From the NCBI GenBank assembly GCA_050176585.1, contig JBFXHX010000034.1:1-41317 (forward strand): a stretch of DNA of 41,317 bases, given 5' to 3'. Shown here in pieces: positions 16,344 through 24,685 of this stretch; the first letter of the stretch is position 1, and every line of letters begins with the position of its first letter. The stretch is from CAYYWP01 sp050176585 (GTDB lineage: Bacteria; Desulfobacterota; Binatia; HRBIN30; CADEER01). The translations under genes and the position numbers were made by a program. The notes under the pieces are model-generated. The model saw only the letters and a list, made by a program, of their open reading frames with translations. It had not been told where the DNA came from and ran no database searches.

Positions 16344-19031
16344 TCGCTCGCGCTGGGCGATGTCAACGACGATCAACGCCTCGACTTGGTGGTCATCGAC
16401 CAGCCGAACCAGCGCGTGTCCGTGCTGCTCGGCAGTCAGAGCGGGCAGTTCTCGCTGGCGGGAACGCCGGAGGTGTCGTTCACGCCGAGCGCGGTCGCGC
16501 TGGCCGATGTGGGTTCACCCGAAAGCTCCGAACCGGCCGGCGCCGAGGATGGCAACCTCGACATCGCCGTCGCCGGCACGGGCGGCCAGCTCGCCGTGAT
16601 GTTCGGCCGTGGCGACGGCACCTTCGACGCGCCAGTACAGGACTTCAGCACCGTCTTACCCGCCGTGGGTGTGCGCGGCATTGCGATTGGCGACTTCGAG
16701 GAAGGCGACGGCCCGGACATCGCGGTCGCGGACGCCGAGAACCTCGTCTACTTCCTCTGCAACCTCGGCGACGGCACGTTCGACAAATGTACGACCGAGA
16801 GCCTTTCCACCGAGGGCGAGTTCCCGATCGACATCGCGGCTGGTGACTTCAACGGTGACGCGAACCTCGACCTCGCCGTGCTCAACCGCGACTCCCAGAC
16901 CATCTCTCCCATCTTCGGCGACGGCGATGGGACGTTCCGCGATGTCGGCGCGGTGCTTCCGGCGAAGGTCGAAGGCGACCGCCCCGTTGATTTCACCGTC
17001 GGCCGTCTCAATGAAGACCAGAGAGATGATCTGGTCGGAGTCGTGTTCGGCACCTTCGGCGAGAATCTCGGCATTACCTACCTCGGCCTCGGGAATCGAA
17101 CCTTCCGGTCGGGGACTTTCGTCACGCCGTTCCAGGGCTCGGCAGTGACCCTCGGTAACTTCGACGGCGACCCGGACGACATCCTCGATGTGGTCGTGGG
17201 GACCAGCGGCAGCGAGGGCGAGAACAGCGGCATGCTGATCGGCGACGGCACCGGAGAGTTCGGCGATCTCTTCAGCCCCATCGGCTTGCGCCTGGGCCGG
17301 GTGCGAGCCCTGGTCAGCGGCGACGTCGGCCACGACCGGTTGCCGGATGTCATCGCCGTCAACTTCGACGGCAGCCAGATCCGCGTCGCGATCAACCACA
17401 GCCTCGATCCGACCCCGACGCCGACGCCGGCTTCCCCCACAGCGACCGTCACCGGATCGCCGCCGGCGACCAGCACCGTGACGGACACGCCGACGGCGAC
17501 CGGTACGCCGACGCCGACCAGCACGCCGACGCCGATTCCGACCGCCAACTACGGACGCTGCGACGTGCAGGTCGGCTCGCGCCTGGCCGGCATCGCGACC
17601 GGTCTGCTCGACGGCGATGGCAGCGTCGATATCGCGGTGTCCGATGCGCTCAACAACGCCGTACGGATCATTTTCAATGATGGGACCGTCCAGCAGCAGC
17701 TCCGCAACTGCGCGATGGTGCGCACGCCGACGGCGATCAACGTGAACGTGCAGGCGGTCTCGCTGCCCAACACGCCGGGCGCGATCGCGGCTGTCGACCT
17801 CGATCGCGACGGTGATACCGACCTCGCCGTGTGCGCTGGAAATTCGGTGATCGTGCTCCGCAATTCCCGAGGCGCGTTCACGGCCGAGGCGCCGATCCCG
17901 GTCGGCAATGCGCCGGTATCCATCGTTGCGGATTATCCGAGTGATCCAACGAACGCGCGCGTTCGCGCGCCGCTCGATCTGAATCGCGACGGCCGCACCG
18001 ACCTCGTTGTGGCCAATGCCGGTAGCAATTTCCTGTCGATCCTGTACGGCCGCGAGGGCGGGGGCTTCACCGTGGTCGAGCGCATCGTAGGCGATCCGGC
18101 CAACGTCGTTACCGCGGCGGACTTCAACCTCGATGGCCGCATCGATCTCGCCGCCGGCCGCGGTGCGAATAGACCAGTGCTGCTCGTGCAGACTCGGGTG
18201 GACGCCGAGGGCCGCGCGGTGTTCCAGTCGCGCGACTTCGGCGCCGGCGCGCCGATCGTGTCGCTCACCGCCGCGTTCTTCGACGCCAATCTCTCTCCCG
18301 ATCTGCTGATCACGCGCGGCGACGACACCTCGATCGGCGAAGCGTACGTATTTGCTGCGACCGGCGCGTTTACGAAGCGCGGCGAGTTTGCGGTCGCTCC
18401 GGGCGCTTCCAGCGCCGGGGTCGGGTTCTTCAACGCCGCGGACAACAAATTCGATGCGGTGGTGGCGAGCGCGGCCGAGAGCGAGGTCCAGTTCGCCTAC
18501 GGCGACGGCAACGGTCAGTTCCCGCCGCCGGCGGTCTTGCCCTTTGCCGTGCGCGGCGGGCCGGCGGCGCTCGCGGTGGCGAACATCGACGGCGACGGCA
18601 TGCAGGACGTGGTCACGGCCAACGGCGACGGCACCATCTCCGTGCTGCTGAGCAGCGTGCCGCCGCCGACGCCGACGCCCACGCAGACGTTCACGCCGAC
18701 CCAGACCGCCACGGTCACCTCCACTGGCACCGTGACTGGCACGCCCACGCCGACCCCGACCGAGACCACGACTCCCGCCGGTACGCCGACGCCGACCGGC
18801 ACCGGGACCCGTACGCCGACGGGAAGCACTACCCCGACCGCGACAGCCACCAAGGCCGGCATCTTCCAGCTCAGCGGCGGCGGCTGCAGCATCTCCGACG
18901 CGCCTCCGCGGCTCCCGCTGGAGCTGCTGAGCATCGGGGCCGCGCTCGCATGGTTCGCCCTGCGGACCCGTCGTGGCGTGAGCGCGCCGGCGCCGCGCGC
19001 GCTGCGCCAAGGCGGCGAGGAGAGCCGATGA
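16344..19031 (+). CDS. Secreted double seven-bladed FG-GAP/VCBS propeller protein with C-terminal anchor, 5' end missing
   Basis: The visible 895 residues hold two sets of seven FG-GAP/VCBS-type repeats (strands such as IAAGDFNGDANLDLAV followed by GDGDGTF). These fit two integrin-alpha-like beta propellers with Ca-binding DxDxDG-like loops. They are separated by a Thr/Pro-rich stalk (nt 17406-17548); a second stalk (nt 18661-18855) precedes the C-terminal tail. The tail reads GIFQLSGGGCSIS, then a hydrophobic helix (LLSIGAALAWFAL) and RTRR, a tripartite sorting-signal layout. The signal peptide is presumably in the gap. The stop overlaps the next gene's ATG, so the two are coupled. Function is probably cell-surface binding or adhesion; the ligand is unknown. 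Confidence 0.85.
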   Translation, partial: SLALGDVNDDQRLDLVVIDQPNQRVSVLLGSQSGQFSLAGTPEVSFTPSAVALADVGSPESSEPAGAEDGNLDIAVAGTGGQLAVMFGRGDGTFDAPVQDFSTVLPAVGVRGIAIGDFEEGDGPDIAVADAENLVYFLCNLGDGTFDKCTTESLSTEGEFPIDIAAGDFNGDANLDLAVLNRDSQTISPIFGDGDGTFRDVGAVLPAKVEGDRPVDFTVGRLNEDQRDDLVGVVFGTFGENLGITYLGLGNRTFRSGTFVTPFQGSAVTLGNFDGDPDDILDVVVGTSGSEGENSGMLIGDGTGEFGDLFSPIGLRLGRVRALVSGDVGHDRLPDVIAVNFDGSQIRVAINHSLDPTPTPTPASPTATVTGSPPATSTVTDTPTATGTPTPTSTPTPIPTANYGRCDVQVGSRLAGIATGLLDGDGSVDIAVSDALNNAVRIIFNDGTVQQQLRNCAMVRTPTAINVNVQAVSLPNTPGAIAAVDLDRDGDTDLAVCAGNSVIVLRNSRGAFTAEAPIPVGNAPVSIVADYPSDPTNARVRAPLDLNRDGRTDLVVANAGSNFLSILYGREGGGFTVVERIVGDPANVVTAADFNLDGRIDLAAGRGANRPVLLVQTRVDAEGRAVFQSRDFGAGAPIVSLTAAFFDANLSPDLLITRGDDTSIGEAYVFAATGAFTKRGEFAVAPGASSAGVGFFNAADNKFDAVVASAAESEVQFAYGDGNGQFPPPAVLPFAVRGGPAALAVANIDGDGMQDVVTANGDGTISVLLSSVPPPTPTPTQTFTPTQTATVTSTGTVTGTPTPTPTETTTPAGTPTPTGTGTRTPTGSTTPTATATKAGIFQLSGGGCSISDAPPRLPLELLSIGAALAWFALRTRRGVSAPAPRALRQGGEESR

Positions 19032-20554
19032 TGCGGCGCACCGCTCAAATGACCGCGGGCTGCTTTGTCGCACTGGCCATCGCCATTGCCGCGACACCGT
19101 TCCGGGCCGAGTCCCAGCCGCTGCCGCAGTACGTGCGCTGTTCCGTGAACAACCCGGTTCTCGGAACCGGCATCGGCGGACTCATGGGTGGTGCCGTCGG
19201 CGACTTCGACGGCAATCGCTCGCCTGATCTGGCGCTGATCGACAACAACGGCAACAACGCCCAGCGCTTGGTGATCGCGCTCACCGACAGCGCGCTGTTC
19301 GCGCGCGGCTCGTGCCCGGAGGCGATCACTGCACGGAGCATCGAGGGCACGAGCGCGACCGCGGTTGCGGTGGCGCTCATCACCGATGATTTGTCGCTCG
19401 ACCTCGCGGTGGCGAGGGAATCGCCGAGCTCGGTGGCGATCTTCACCAATGATGGCACGGGCAACTTCGCACTCGGCCTGGAGACGCCCGGCCTCGTGCA
19501 GCCGCTCACGGTCGCAGTCGGCAACGTCACCGCCGACGGGGTGCCGGACCTCGTCGTCGGGGATTCGAACAGTGTCAAGCTGATCGTGCTGGACATGGGC
19601 GCATACCGCATAGCGACGACGCTCGAATTGGGCGACGAGCAGGTCGCGGCGGTGCGGCTGGCCGACTTCGACGGGGACACGCGATTGGATATCGCGGCGG
19701 TAGACCTGCTCGGGCGCGTGCGCGTGTTCATACAGGATGCGTCCGGCGCCTTCGCCGAAGAAGGCTCGTTCGATCTGGGCGCGGTCCCGACCGACATGCA
19801 GGTCGCCGATCCTCTCGCCGGCGGAGATTTCAACCACGACTTCATCCCGGATCTCGCGTTCGTCACCACGACGGGCGAGTTGTCGATCTTCCTGGGGCGC
19901 CGCGGCGCCACCGGCTTCTCGTTTCAGGCGAGCGGCATGCGGTTGAGCGTCGGCGCGACGCCCACCGCGCTCGGCCTCAGCGATCTGAACGGTGACGGCG
20001 ATCTCGATGCCGTAGCCGCGGCCAGCAACAACCGCATAGTCATGTTTCTCGGCGACGGCGCCGGCGGGGTTGCCACTGGAGTGTCGCGAGAGGTCGGTCG
20101 CTCTCCGAGCGGCCTGCTCCTCGCCGATCTCGACGACGACGGGCTGGACGATATCATCACGACCAACCGCGCGGACGGTTCGCTGACGATCTTCCTGAGC
20201 GGCGCGCCGCCGCCTACGCCGACGTTCACGCCGGTCAACACGTCCACGCCCACCGGAACGCGCACCGCCACGGCGCTCGATACAGCCACCGCTACCGCCA
20301 GCGCGACCGCGACCTCGACGGCGACCGAGACGCCGACGGTCACGCCCACCGTGACGTTTACGCCGACCGCAACCCGCACCGGATCCCCGAACCCGACCGA
20401 CACGCCGGGGTTTTTCCAGGTGCAGGGCAGCGGTTGCGCGACCATCGGCGGCGGCGGCGTCGGCGTCATGCCGTTGGTTGCGCTCGCCGGCTTGCTGGCG
20501 CTGCGCGCCTGCCGCGGCGCAGGGCGCGCGCCGCGCGGCGACGCGCGCCGATAG
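19028..20554 (+). CDS. Secreted seven-bladed FG-GAP/VCBS propeller protein with C-terminal anchor
   Basis: This 508-residue paralogue of the preceding protein has a signal peptide (about 1-29, ending near FRAESQ) and seven FG-GAP-like repeats, for example ADFDGDTRLDIAAV and SDLNGDGDLDAVAA. A long Thr-rich stalk follows (nt 20210-20405). The C-terminal tail is GFFQVQGSGCATI, a hydrophobic helix and an Arg-rich end. The tail strongly resembles that of the upstream protein around the single Cys, pointing to the same sorting machinery. The ATG at 19028 overlaps the upstream TGA and has a GAGGAG ribosome site 6 bases before it; a second ATG follows immediately. Surface location is inferred from the signal peptide and tail. 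Ligand unknown. Confidence 0.88.
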   Translation: MMRRTAQMTAGCFVALAIAIAATPFRAESQPLPQYVRCSVNNPVLGTGIGGLMGGAVGDFDGNRSPDLALIDNNGNNAQRLVIALTDSALFARGSCPEAITARSIEGTSATAVAVALITDDLSLDLAVARESPSSVAIFTNDGTGNFALGLETPGLVQPLTVAVGNVTADGVPDLVVGDSNSVKLIVLDMGAYRIATTLELGDEQVAAVRLADFDGDTRLDIAAVDLLGRVRVFIQDASGAFAEEGSFDLGAVPTDMQVADPLAGGDFNHDFIPDLAFVTTTGELSIFLGRRGATGFSFQASGMRLSVGATPTALGLSDLNGDGDLDAVAAASNNRIVMFLGDGAGGVATGVSREVGRSPSGLLLADLDDDGLDDIITTNRADGSLTIFLSGAPPPTPTFTPVNTSTPTGTRTATALDTATATASATATSTATETPTVTPTVTFTPTATRTGSPNPTDTPGFFQVQGSGCATIGGGGVGVMPLVALAGLLALRACRGAGRAPRGDARR

Positions 20555-20565
20555 CGCTGCGATGC

Positions 20566-20919
20566 TCAGAGCAGCCCGGCGGCGAGCGAAGCGTATTTGG
20601 CCAGCCAGGGACCGAGGGAGAAGACGCAGTACACGGCGGCGAGCCCGCGCATCACGGCGACGCCGACGCGCGGTGGGGCGACGCGGCGCAGCAGCACGAG
20701 CAGGCCGCACGCCTTGGCCTTGAAGACGACGAGCGTCAACCCCACGCCGAGCAGCTCGAACATGGCGATCAACAGCGGGTTGGCTTCTTTGAAGCCGAGC
20801 CGCAGCCCCTGATACGTGGCGACCCCGTCGAACAACTGCAGCGCCACGTTGAGGATCAACAGTCGGTAGAGCTGTGCGTCCACGACAAAAGTGTGTCCCG
20901 CGCTCGAGGTGAAGTCCAC
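20566..20919 (-). CDS. Small DUF5658-like integral membrane protein
   Basis: The 117-residue product has about four hydrophobic segments. The first helix contains LFDGVATYQG and is followed by the FKEANPLL loop. That acidic D-x-x-x-T-Y plus E-x-N-P pattern is typical of DUF5658-type membrane proteins of unknown function. It starts with GTG at 20919; no ATG is available before the first helix and the ribosome site is weak. It is the only minus-strand gene within the secreted-protein cluster. It ends 11 bp from the stop of the upstream propeller gene (convergent), with no room for a standard terminator. Whether it helps the surface proteins is unknown. The DUF assignment is from pattern memory, not a search. 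Confidence 0.65.
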   Translation of the reverse strand: MDFTSSAGHTFVVDAQLYRLLILNVALQLFDGVATYQGLRLGFKEANPLLIAMFELLGVGLTLVVFKAKACGLLVLLRRVAPPRVGVAVMRGLAAVYCVFSLGPWLAKYASLAAGLL

Positions 20920-21198
20920 CGCTTCACCAAAACGCGCTGCACCGCGAATTTCCAGTCAAAAGTCGCCTGCCACCGCGCTCAACAGCACCGCCGTGCGCGG
21001 TGCGGGTTTGCGCCTCGAATACGGCGATTAGCGCCTTGACAAACTTTCGGTGCGCCGGCAAAGCTCGAACCAATCCGATTGCTGACCGTGGAGAGACGCC
21101 GCGCCGCGTACGAGCCGAGGTCGTGCCTCCAAAGCGCGGCAGATTTCGGCGCCACGATCCCCTTAGACACTGCATTGCATTATGCCGAGGAGTATGTG
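20920..21198. promoter_or_regulatory. Divergent intergenic region with TTGACA at 21036
   Basis: A perfect TTGACA lies at 21036-21041 on the plus strand, with CAAAGC 17 bp downstream as a weak -10. It is a candidate promoter for the propeller-dockerin gene about 160 bp further on. Open frames in this region have no coding features apart from the 5' extension of that gene. Confidence 0.35.
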
Positions 21199-22566
21199 GT
21201 GAGCCGCAGTTCCGTGTGGGGAAAGTCTGGGTTGGTGGGCCTGACCGGGCTCGCGCTGATCGCCGCGGCGGCGCGGGCAGGGCAAGTTGAGCTGTCATTT
21301 GCACCGCAGGTCGCGGTGCCGCTCGGTCCGCCCGGGTGTGTCTCGAATTGTTCCGCCGACGCGTTGGCCGTGGTCGCCGGCGATTTCAACGGCGACGGCA
21401 AGATGGACTTGGCGACGGCGAACAACGGCTCGAACGACGTCACCATCTTGCTGGGCAACGGCGCGGGCGGGTTCAACGTGTCGGCCACGCTGCAGGCCGG
21501 CGAGGCGCCGAGCAGCATTGCCGCCGGGCGGCTAAACGACGACGATATCCTCGATCTCGTCGTCAGCAACGAGATCGACAACGACGTCAGCGTGTTCATC
21601 GGCAACGGCGACGGCACGTTCGCCGCCGGCGTCGCGGTGCCGATGGGCGCTTCACCCGCGACGGTGGTGCTGGCGGACTTCAACGGCGACGGCGAGCTCG
21701 ACGTTGCCACCGCCGACCTGTTCGGTGAAACCGTGACCGCGCGGCTCGGCAGCGGCAACGGGACCTTTGGCGACGCCAAGCCGACCGACGTCGTCGGCGG
21801 GCCGCTAGGGCTCGCGGCGGGGCATTTGGACGGCGACCAGGTGATCGATCTGGCGGTGAGCTTGAACGACGATGCGACCGTGCAGGCGCTGCTCGGCAAT
21901 GGCGACGGGACGTTCTCGCTGGGCGGAACGGCCGACGTCGAAGAATCGCCGCAAGGCTTGGCGATCGCGGATCTCGACGGCGACGGCGCGCAGGATGTCG
22001 CGGTCGCCACCGAGTTCTTCGACAGCGTGTCGGTCGCGCTCGGCAACGGCGACGGGAGCTTTCAGACCGCGACCAGCTACACCGTGGGCGGATTCCCGGA
22101 ATCGGTGGCGATTGCCGATTTCAATCGCGACGAAATCCTCGACATCGCCAGCGCCGACAGCTTCGGGACCACGAGCTTCGATGGGAGCGTGTCGGTCCTC
22201 CTCGGCAATGGCGACGGCACGTTCCAAGGAGCGCGCGCTTTCGGAACCGACCCGGGGCCCTGGGGCATTGCGGCAGCGGATCTGAACGGCGACGGACGGC
22301 CTGATCTCGCCACCGCGAACATCGACAGCGCCACGGTCTCGGTGTTGATCAATACGAGCGGCCCACCGGGGCCCGCGTGCATCGGCGACTGCAACGGCGA
22401 CGGCATGGTGGTCATCGGCGAGCTCATCAGCGCGGTGAACATCGCGCTCGGCAGCGCGGCGGCGAGCAGCTGTCCAGCCGCGGATACCGACGGCAGCGGA
22501 ATGGTCAGCGTCAACGAACTCGTTTCGGCGGTGAACAACGCATTGAACGGCTGCCCTGCAGCATAA
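21199..22566 (+). CDS. Secreted seven-bladed FG-GAP propeller protein with C-terminal dockerin-like module
   Basis: The 455-residue protein has a signal peptide (about 1-28, ending AAARAGQ) and seven VCBS/FG-GAP repeats, for example ADFNGDGELDVATAD plus GNGDGTF. A Cys-bounded module of about 62 residues (nt 22378-22563) follows. That module holds two F-hand-like Ca loops, DCNGDGMVVIGE and DTDGSGMVSVNE, each followed by a helix with L-x-x-A-V-N-x-A-L. This duplicated loop-helix arrangement is the hallmark of type I dockerins. The frame is open upstream to 21079, but the GTG at 21199 (or 21196) follows a GAGGAG site and begins the signal peptide. It has no anchor, so attachment would depend on a partner, perhaps the cohesin-like proteins encoded next. 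Confidence 0.87.
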   Translation: MSRSSVWGKSGLVGLTGLALIAAAARAGQVELSFAPQVAVPLGPPGCVSNCSADALAVVAGDFNGDGKMDLATANNGSNDVTILLGNGAGGFNVSATLQAGEAPSSIAAGRLNDDDILDLVVSNEIDNDVSVFIGNGDGTFAAGVAVPMGASPATVVLADFNGDGELDVATADLFGETVTARLGSGNGTFGDAKPTDVVGGPLGLAAGHLDGDQVIDLAVSLNDDATVQALLGNGDGTFSLGGTADVEESPQGLAIADLDGDGAQDVAVATEFFDSVSVALGNGDGSFQTATSYTVGGFPESVAIADFNRDEILDIASADSFGTTSFDGSVSVLLGNGDGTFQGARAFGTDPGPWGIAAADLNGDGRPDLATANIDSATVSVLINTSGPPGPACIGDCNGDGMVVIGELISAVNIALGSAAASSCPAADTDGSGMVSVNELVSAVNNALNGCPAA

Positions 22567-22584
22567 CGGCGCACTGGAGCGCCT

Positions 22585-22613
22585 TTGACAGTATCCAGGA
22601 TCGTGAGGTACCG
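22585..22613 (+). promoter_or_regulatory. Candidate promoter upstream of the cohesin-dockerin-like gene
   Basis: TTGACA (22585-22590) lies 19 bp after the propeller-dockerin stop. The region 17 bp downstream has no good -10 match. It is one of several perfect TTGACA hexamers placed just upstream of genes in this window. Confidence 0.3.
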
Positions 22614-22718
22614 GTGGAGAACTCTGCGGACACGCAAGGCGGCGGTGGGCAGACAAGCGGGCGGCGATACGGCGGTGTGGTGACATCGACGGACGGTACG
22701 CGCCGAGGAGACATGGCG

Positions 22719-23642
22719 ATGTTGCTAGGGTCGGCGTTGGCGTTGTTGGGCGCTCTGGCCGCGCTCGCTGCGGCGGCACAGGGGCAGACCTGCCCGGCGC
22801 CGGGCACGGGGACCGCTGCCTGTCAGTCGAACTGCGCGTCGCTGTCGGTCGGAACGGCGATGGCGCCAATTGGCGGGACGGGCGCGGTGTCGATCACCTT
22901 CGAGCCGGGTCCGGACAACGGCCAGGCGCAACGCGGCAACGACGACGTCGCCGCGATCGCCTTCACCGTCGGCATCCCGGGCACCGGCGAAGGTGCGCCA
23001 CTGCAGCTCGCTTGCACCGGTGGCAATCTCGCCGAGGGCGCGGTGGCGGTCGGCGCCGGCATCGCGAACGACTTCACCGTCGTGGTGGAGAATGCGCAGT
23101 GCAACAACCGCAACCGCTGTCTGTGCCCCGATGCGGGCCAGGGCCAGACGCGCGACAACTTCGTCAACATCGTGATCTACGGTCCCAAGAGCCTGCCCGA
23201 ACAGGGCCCGGTGACGATTCCCGAGCTGCCCAGCGGCGAGTTGGTGAGGCTCAATCTCAGACCGGCGGCTACGGCGACGCCGGGTGCCGTGACGGTGCAT
23301 GTGTTCTCGGCTCTCGACGCCACCAAGCCGCAGTTCGCCGCCAACCTGTCCATGGGCGATCAGTCGGCCTGCGATGTCACGGCGAACGGCAATCAGAGCG
23401 CGGTGCTCTTGGAGGATGGGACATTCACCATCGAGCCGGGTACCGGGCCTTCATGCACGGGCGACTGCGACGGCGGCGGCGCCGTGAACGTCAGCAAGCT
23501 CATCACTGCGGTCAACATCGCGCTCGGCAACCTTCCCGTGACCGCTTGTGGGGCGGCCGATCCGGACGGCAGCGGAACAGTGACCGTCAACGAGCTGATC
23601 GCCGCGGTAAACAACGCGCTGAACGGCTGCCCGACTAGCTAA
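22719..23642 (+). CDS. Secreted protein with cohesin-like and dockerin-like domains
   Basis: The 307-residue product has a signal peptide (about 1-23, ending AAAQGQ) and a Cys-containing beta-rich domain (about 30-240). That domain starts with LSVGTAMAPIGGTG and ends with a strand rich in Val and Thr, a layout like a divergent cohesin. A dockerin-like pair bounded by Cys follows (nt 23454-23639). The second Ca loop, DPDGSGTVTVNE, is intact; the first, DCDGGGAVNVSK, has Gly in place of Asp at position 5 and Lys in place of the acidic position 12, so it may not bind Ca. GAGGAG lies 8 bases before the ATG at 22719; an ATG at 22713 is too close to it. No anchor is present. A linking role between partners is inference. 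Confidence 0.75.
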   Translation: MLLGSALALLGALAALAAAAQGQTCPAPGTGTAACQSNCASLSVGTAMAPIGGTGAVSITFEPGPDNGQAQRGNDDVAAIAFTVGIPGTGEGAPLQLACTGGNLAEGAVAVGAGIANDFTVVVENAQCNNRNRCLCPDAGQGQTRDNFVNIVIYGPKSLPEQGPVTIPELPSGELVRLNLRPAATATPGAVTVHVFSALDATKPQFAANLSMGDQSACDVTANGNQSAVLLEDGTFTIEPGTGPSCTGDCDGGGAVNVSKLITAVNIALGNLPVTACGAADPDGSGTVTVNELIAAVNNALNGCPTS

Positions 23643-23777
23643 CACCCGTTTTGTTATACGAGCCGGTTACGCGTCACATGCAGCTATATACGCGCTCAGT
23701 GGTGCTGGTGGAGTTGCGCCGACTGCCGCGCCGGGGTAATGAACTGTGAACTGCAAAAATCCATGGGAGGAGAGACG

Positions 23778-24656
23778 ATGAGCAAGAGCGGATGCAAGTT
23801 TGCCGCGATCGCGGCTGGTGCCATCCTGATGATCGCGGCCGCGGCGCAAGGTCAAGCTCCGGTTGCGAACATCGAGGTTGGCGATGCGGTCGGCGGTCCG
23901 GGTCAGCAAGTCACCATCGATGTGACCCTGGGTGACGTGCCGAACGACAAGACCTGCAACGTCACACTGGAGAACATCGCGTCGGACACCCAATGCCAGA
24001 GCCGCCGCAACACGTATGGCTGCGATACCGCCACATTTGCGGATGGCACGTGCACGATGACCGCTTGCCATTGCGTGGCCGGTACGCAGAACGACATCCA
24101 GCTCGCCGCTCCGCTCTCGGTTCCTGAGAACCAGGACGGTAACCCGGACTGCACGGTGAATCCGGCGATCAACAAGGGCGGCACCGCTTTCGCGTTCAAC
24201 GCCGCGGGGATCCGCGCGATCGTGTTGGCATTGAACAACACCGCCGGCATTCCGCCCAACACGGTGCTGTATACCTGCCAAGTGGATATCGCCGCTGATG
24301 CGGAGCCCGGGACATATCCGCTGGCGTGCGTGGACGCCGGCGCGAGCGATCCCGCCGGGACCGCGCTGGAGACCAACTGCACGGGCGGTCAGATCGAAGT
24401 GGTCACTGGCCCAACCCTGACGCCGACCGAGACGCCGACCGAGACGCCGACCGAGACGGCGATCCCGACCGCTACCAACACGGCGCCGCCGGTGCCCACG
24501 GCGACCAATACCGTCCCCGCGACCGCGACTCGTACGCCGGGCCAGGGCTTCGACGACGACAGCTGCGCGATCGTCGCTCCGGCGCAGACCGCGAGCGGTT
24601 GGCTGCTGCTGATTCCGGCGGCCGCGCTGCTCTGGCTGCGACGCCGCTCGCGCTAA
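23778..24656 (+). CDS. Anchored cohesin-like surface protein
   Basis: The 292-residue protein has a signal peptide (about 1-25, AAAAQGQ), a cohesin-like domain (about 27-210), a Thr/Pro-rich stalk (about 213-255) and a C-terminal anchor. The anchor is DDDSCAI with Cys about 263, a hydrophobic helix and RRRSR. The domain begins IEVGDAVGGPGQQVTIDVTL and ends with GIRAIVLALN, a TCQVDIAADAEPGTYPL segment and a terminal beta strand, the order expected of a cohesin. A Cys-rich insertion lies at about 55-100. GGAGGAG precedes the ATG by 5 bases; an upstream in-frame ATG at 23763 overlaps that site and is less likely. Three 12-bp tandem repeats (24420-24455) encode part of the stalk. It could hold dockerin-bearing neighbours at the cell surface (inference). 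Confidence 0.8.
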   Translation: MSKSGCKFAAIAAGAILMIAAAAQGQAPVANIEVGDAVGGPGQQVTIDVTLGDVPNDKTCNVTLENIASDTQCQSRRNTYGCDTATFADGTCTMTACHCVAGTQNDIQLAAPLSVPENQDGNPDCTVNPAINKGGTAFAFNAAGIRAIVLALNNTAGIPPNTVLYTCQVDIAADAEPGTYPLACVDAGASDPAGTALETNCTGGQIEVVTGPTLTPTETPTETPTETAIPTATNTAPPVPTATNTVPATATRTPGQGFDDDSCAIVAPAQTASGWLLLIPAAALLWLRRRSR

Positions 24657-24685
24657 AGCGCGACCTGCACATCAATCGATCCAAC

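Noticed and set aside
15597..19031. A 1144-residue plus-strand open frame spanning the assembly gap
   Set aside because: It reads dnaA in the wrong frame, then 100 N, then the propeller gene. Only the part after 16344 is real.
16656..19097. An 813-residue minus-strand open frame opposite the first propeller gene
   Set aside because: It has low-complexity Arg-rich composition, lies antisense to clear repeat-coding sequence, and has no ribosome site.
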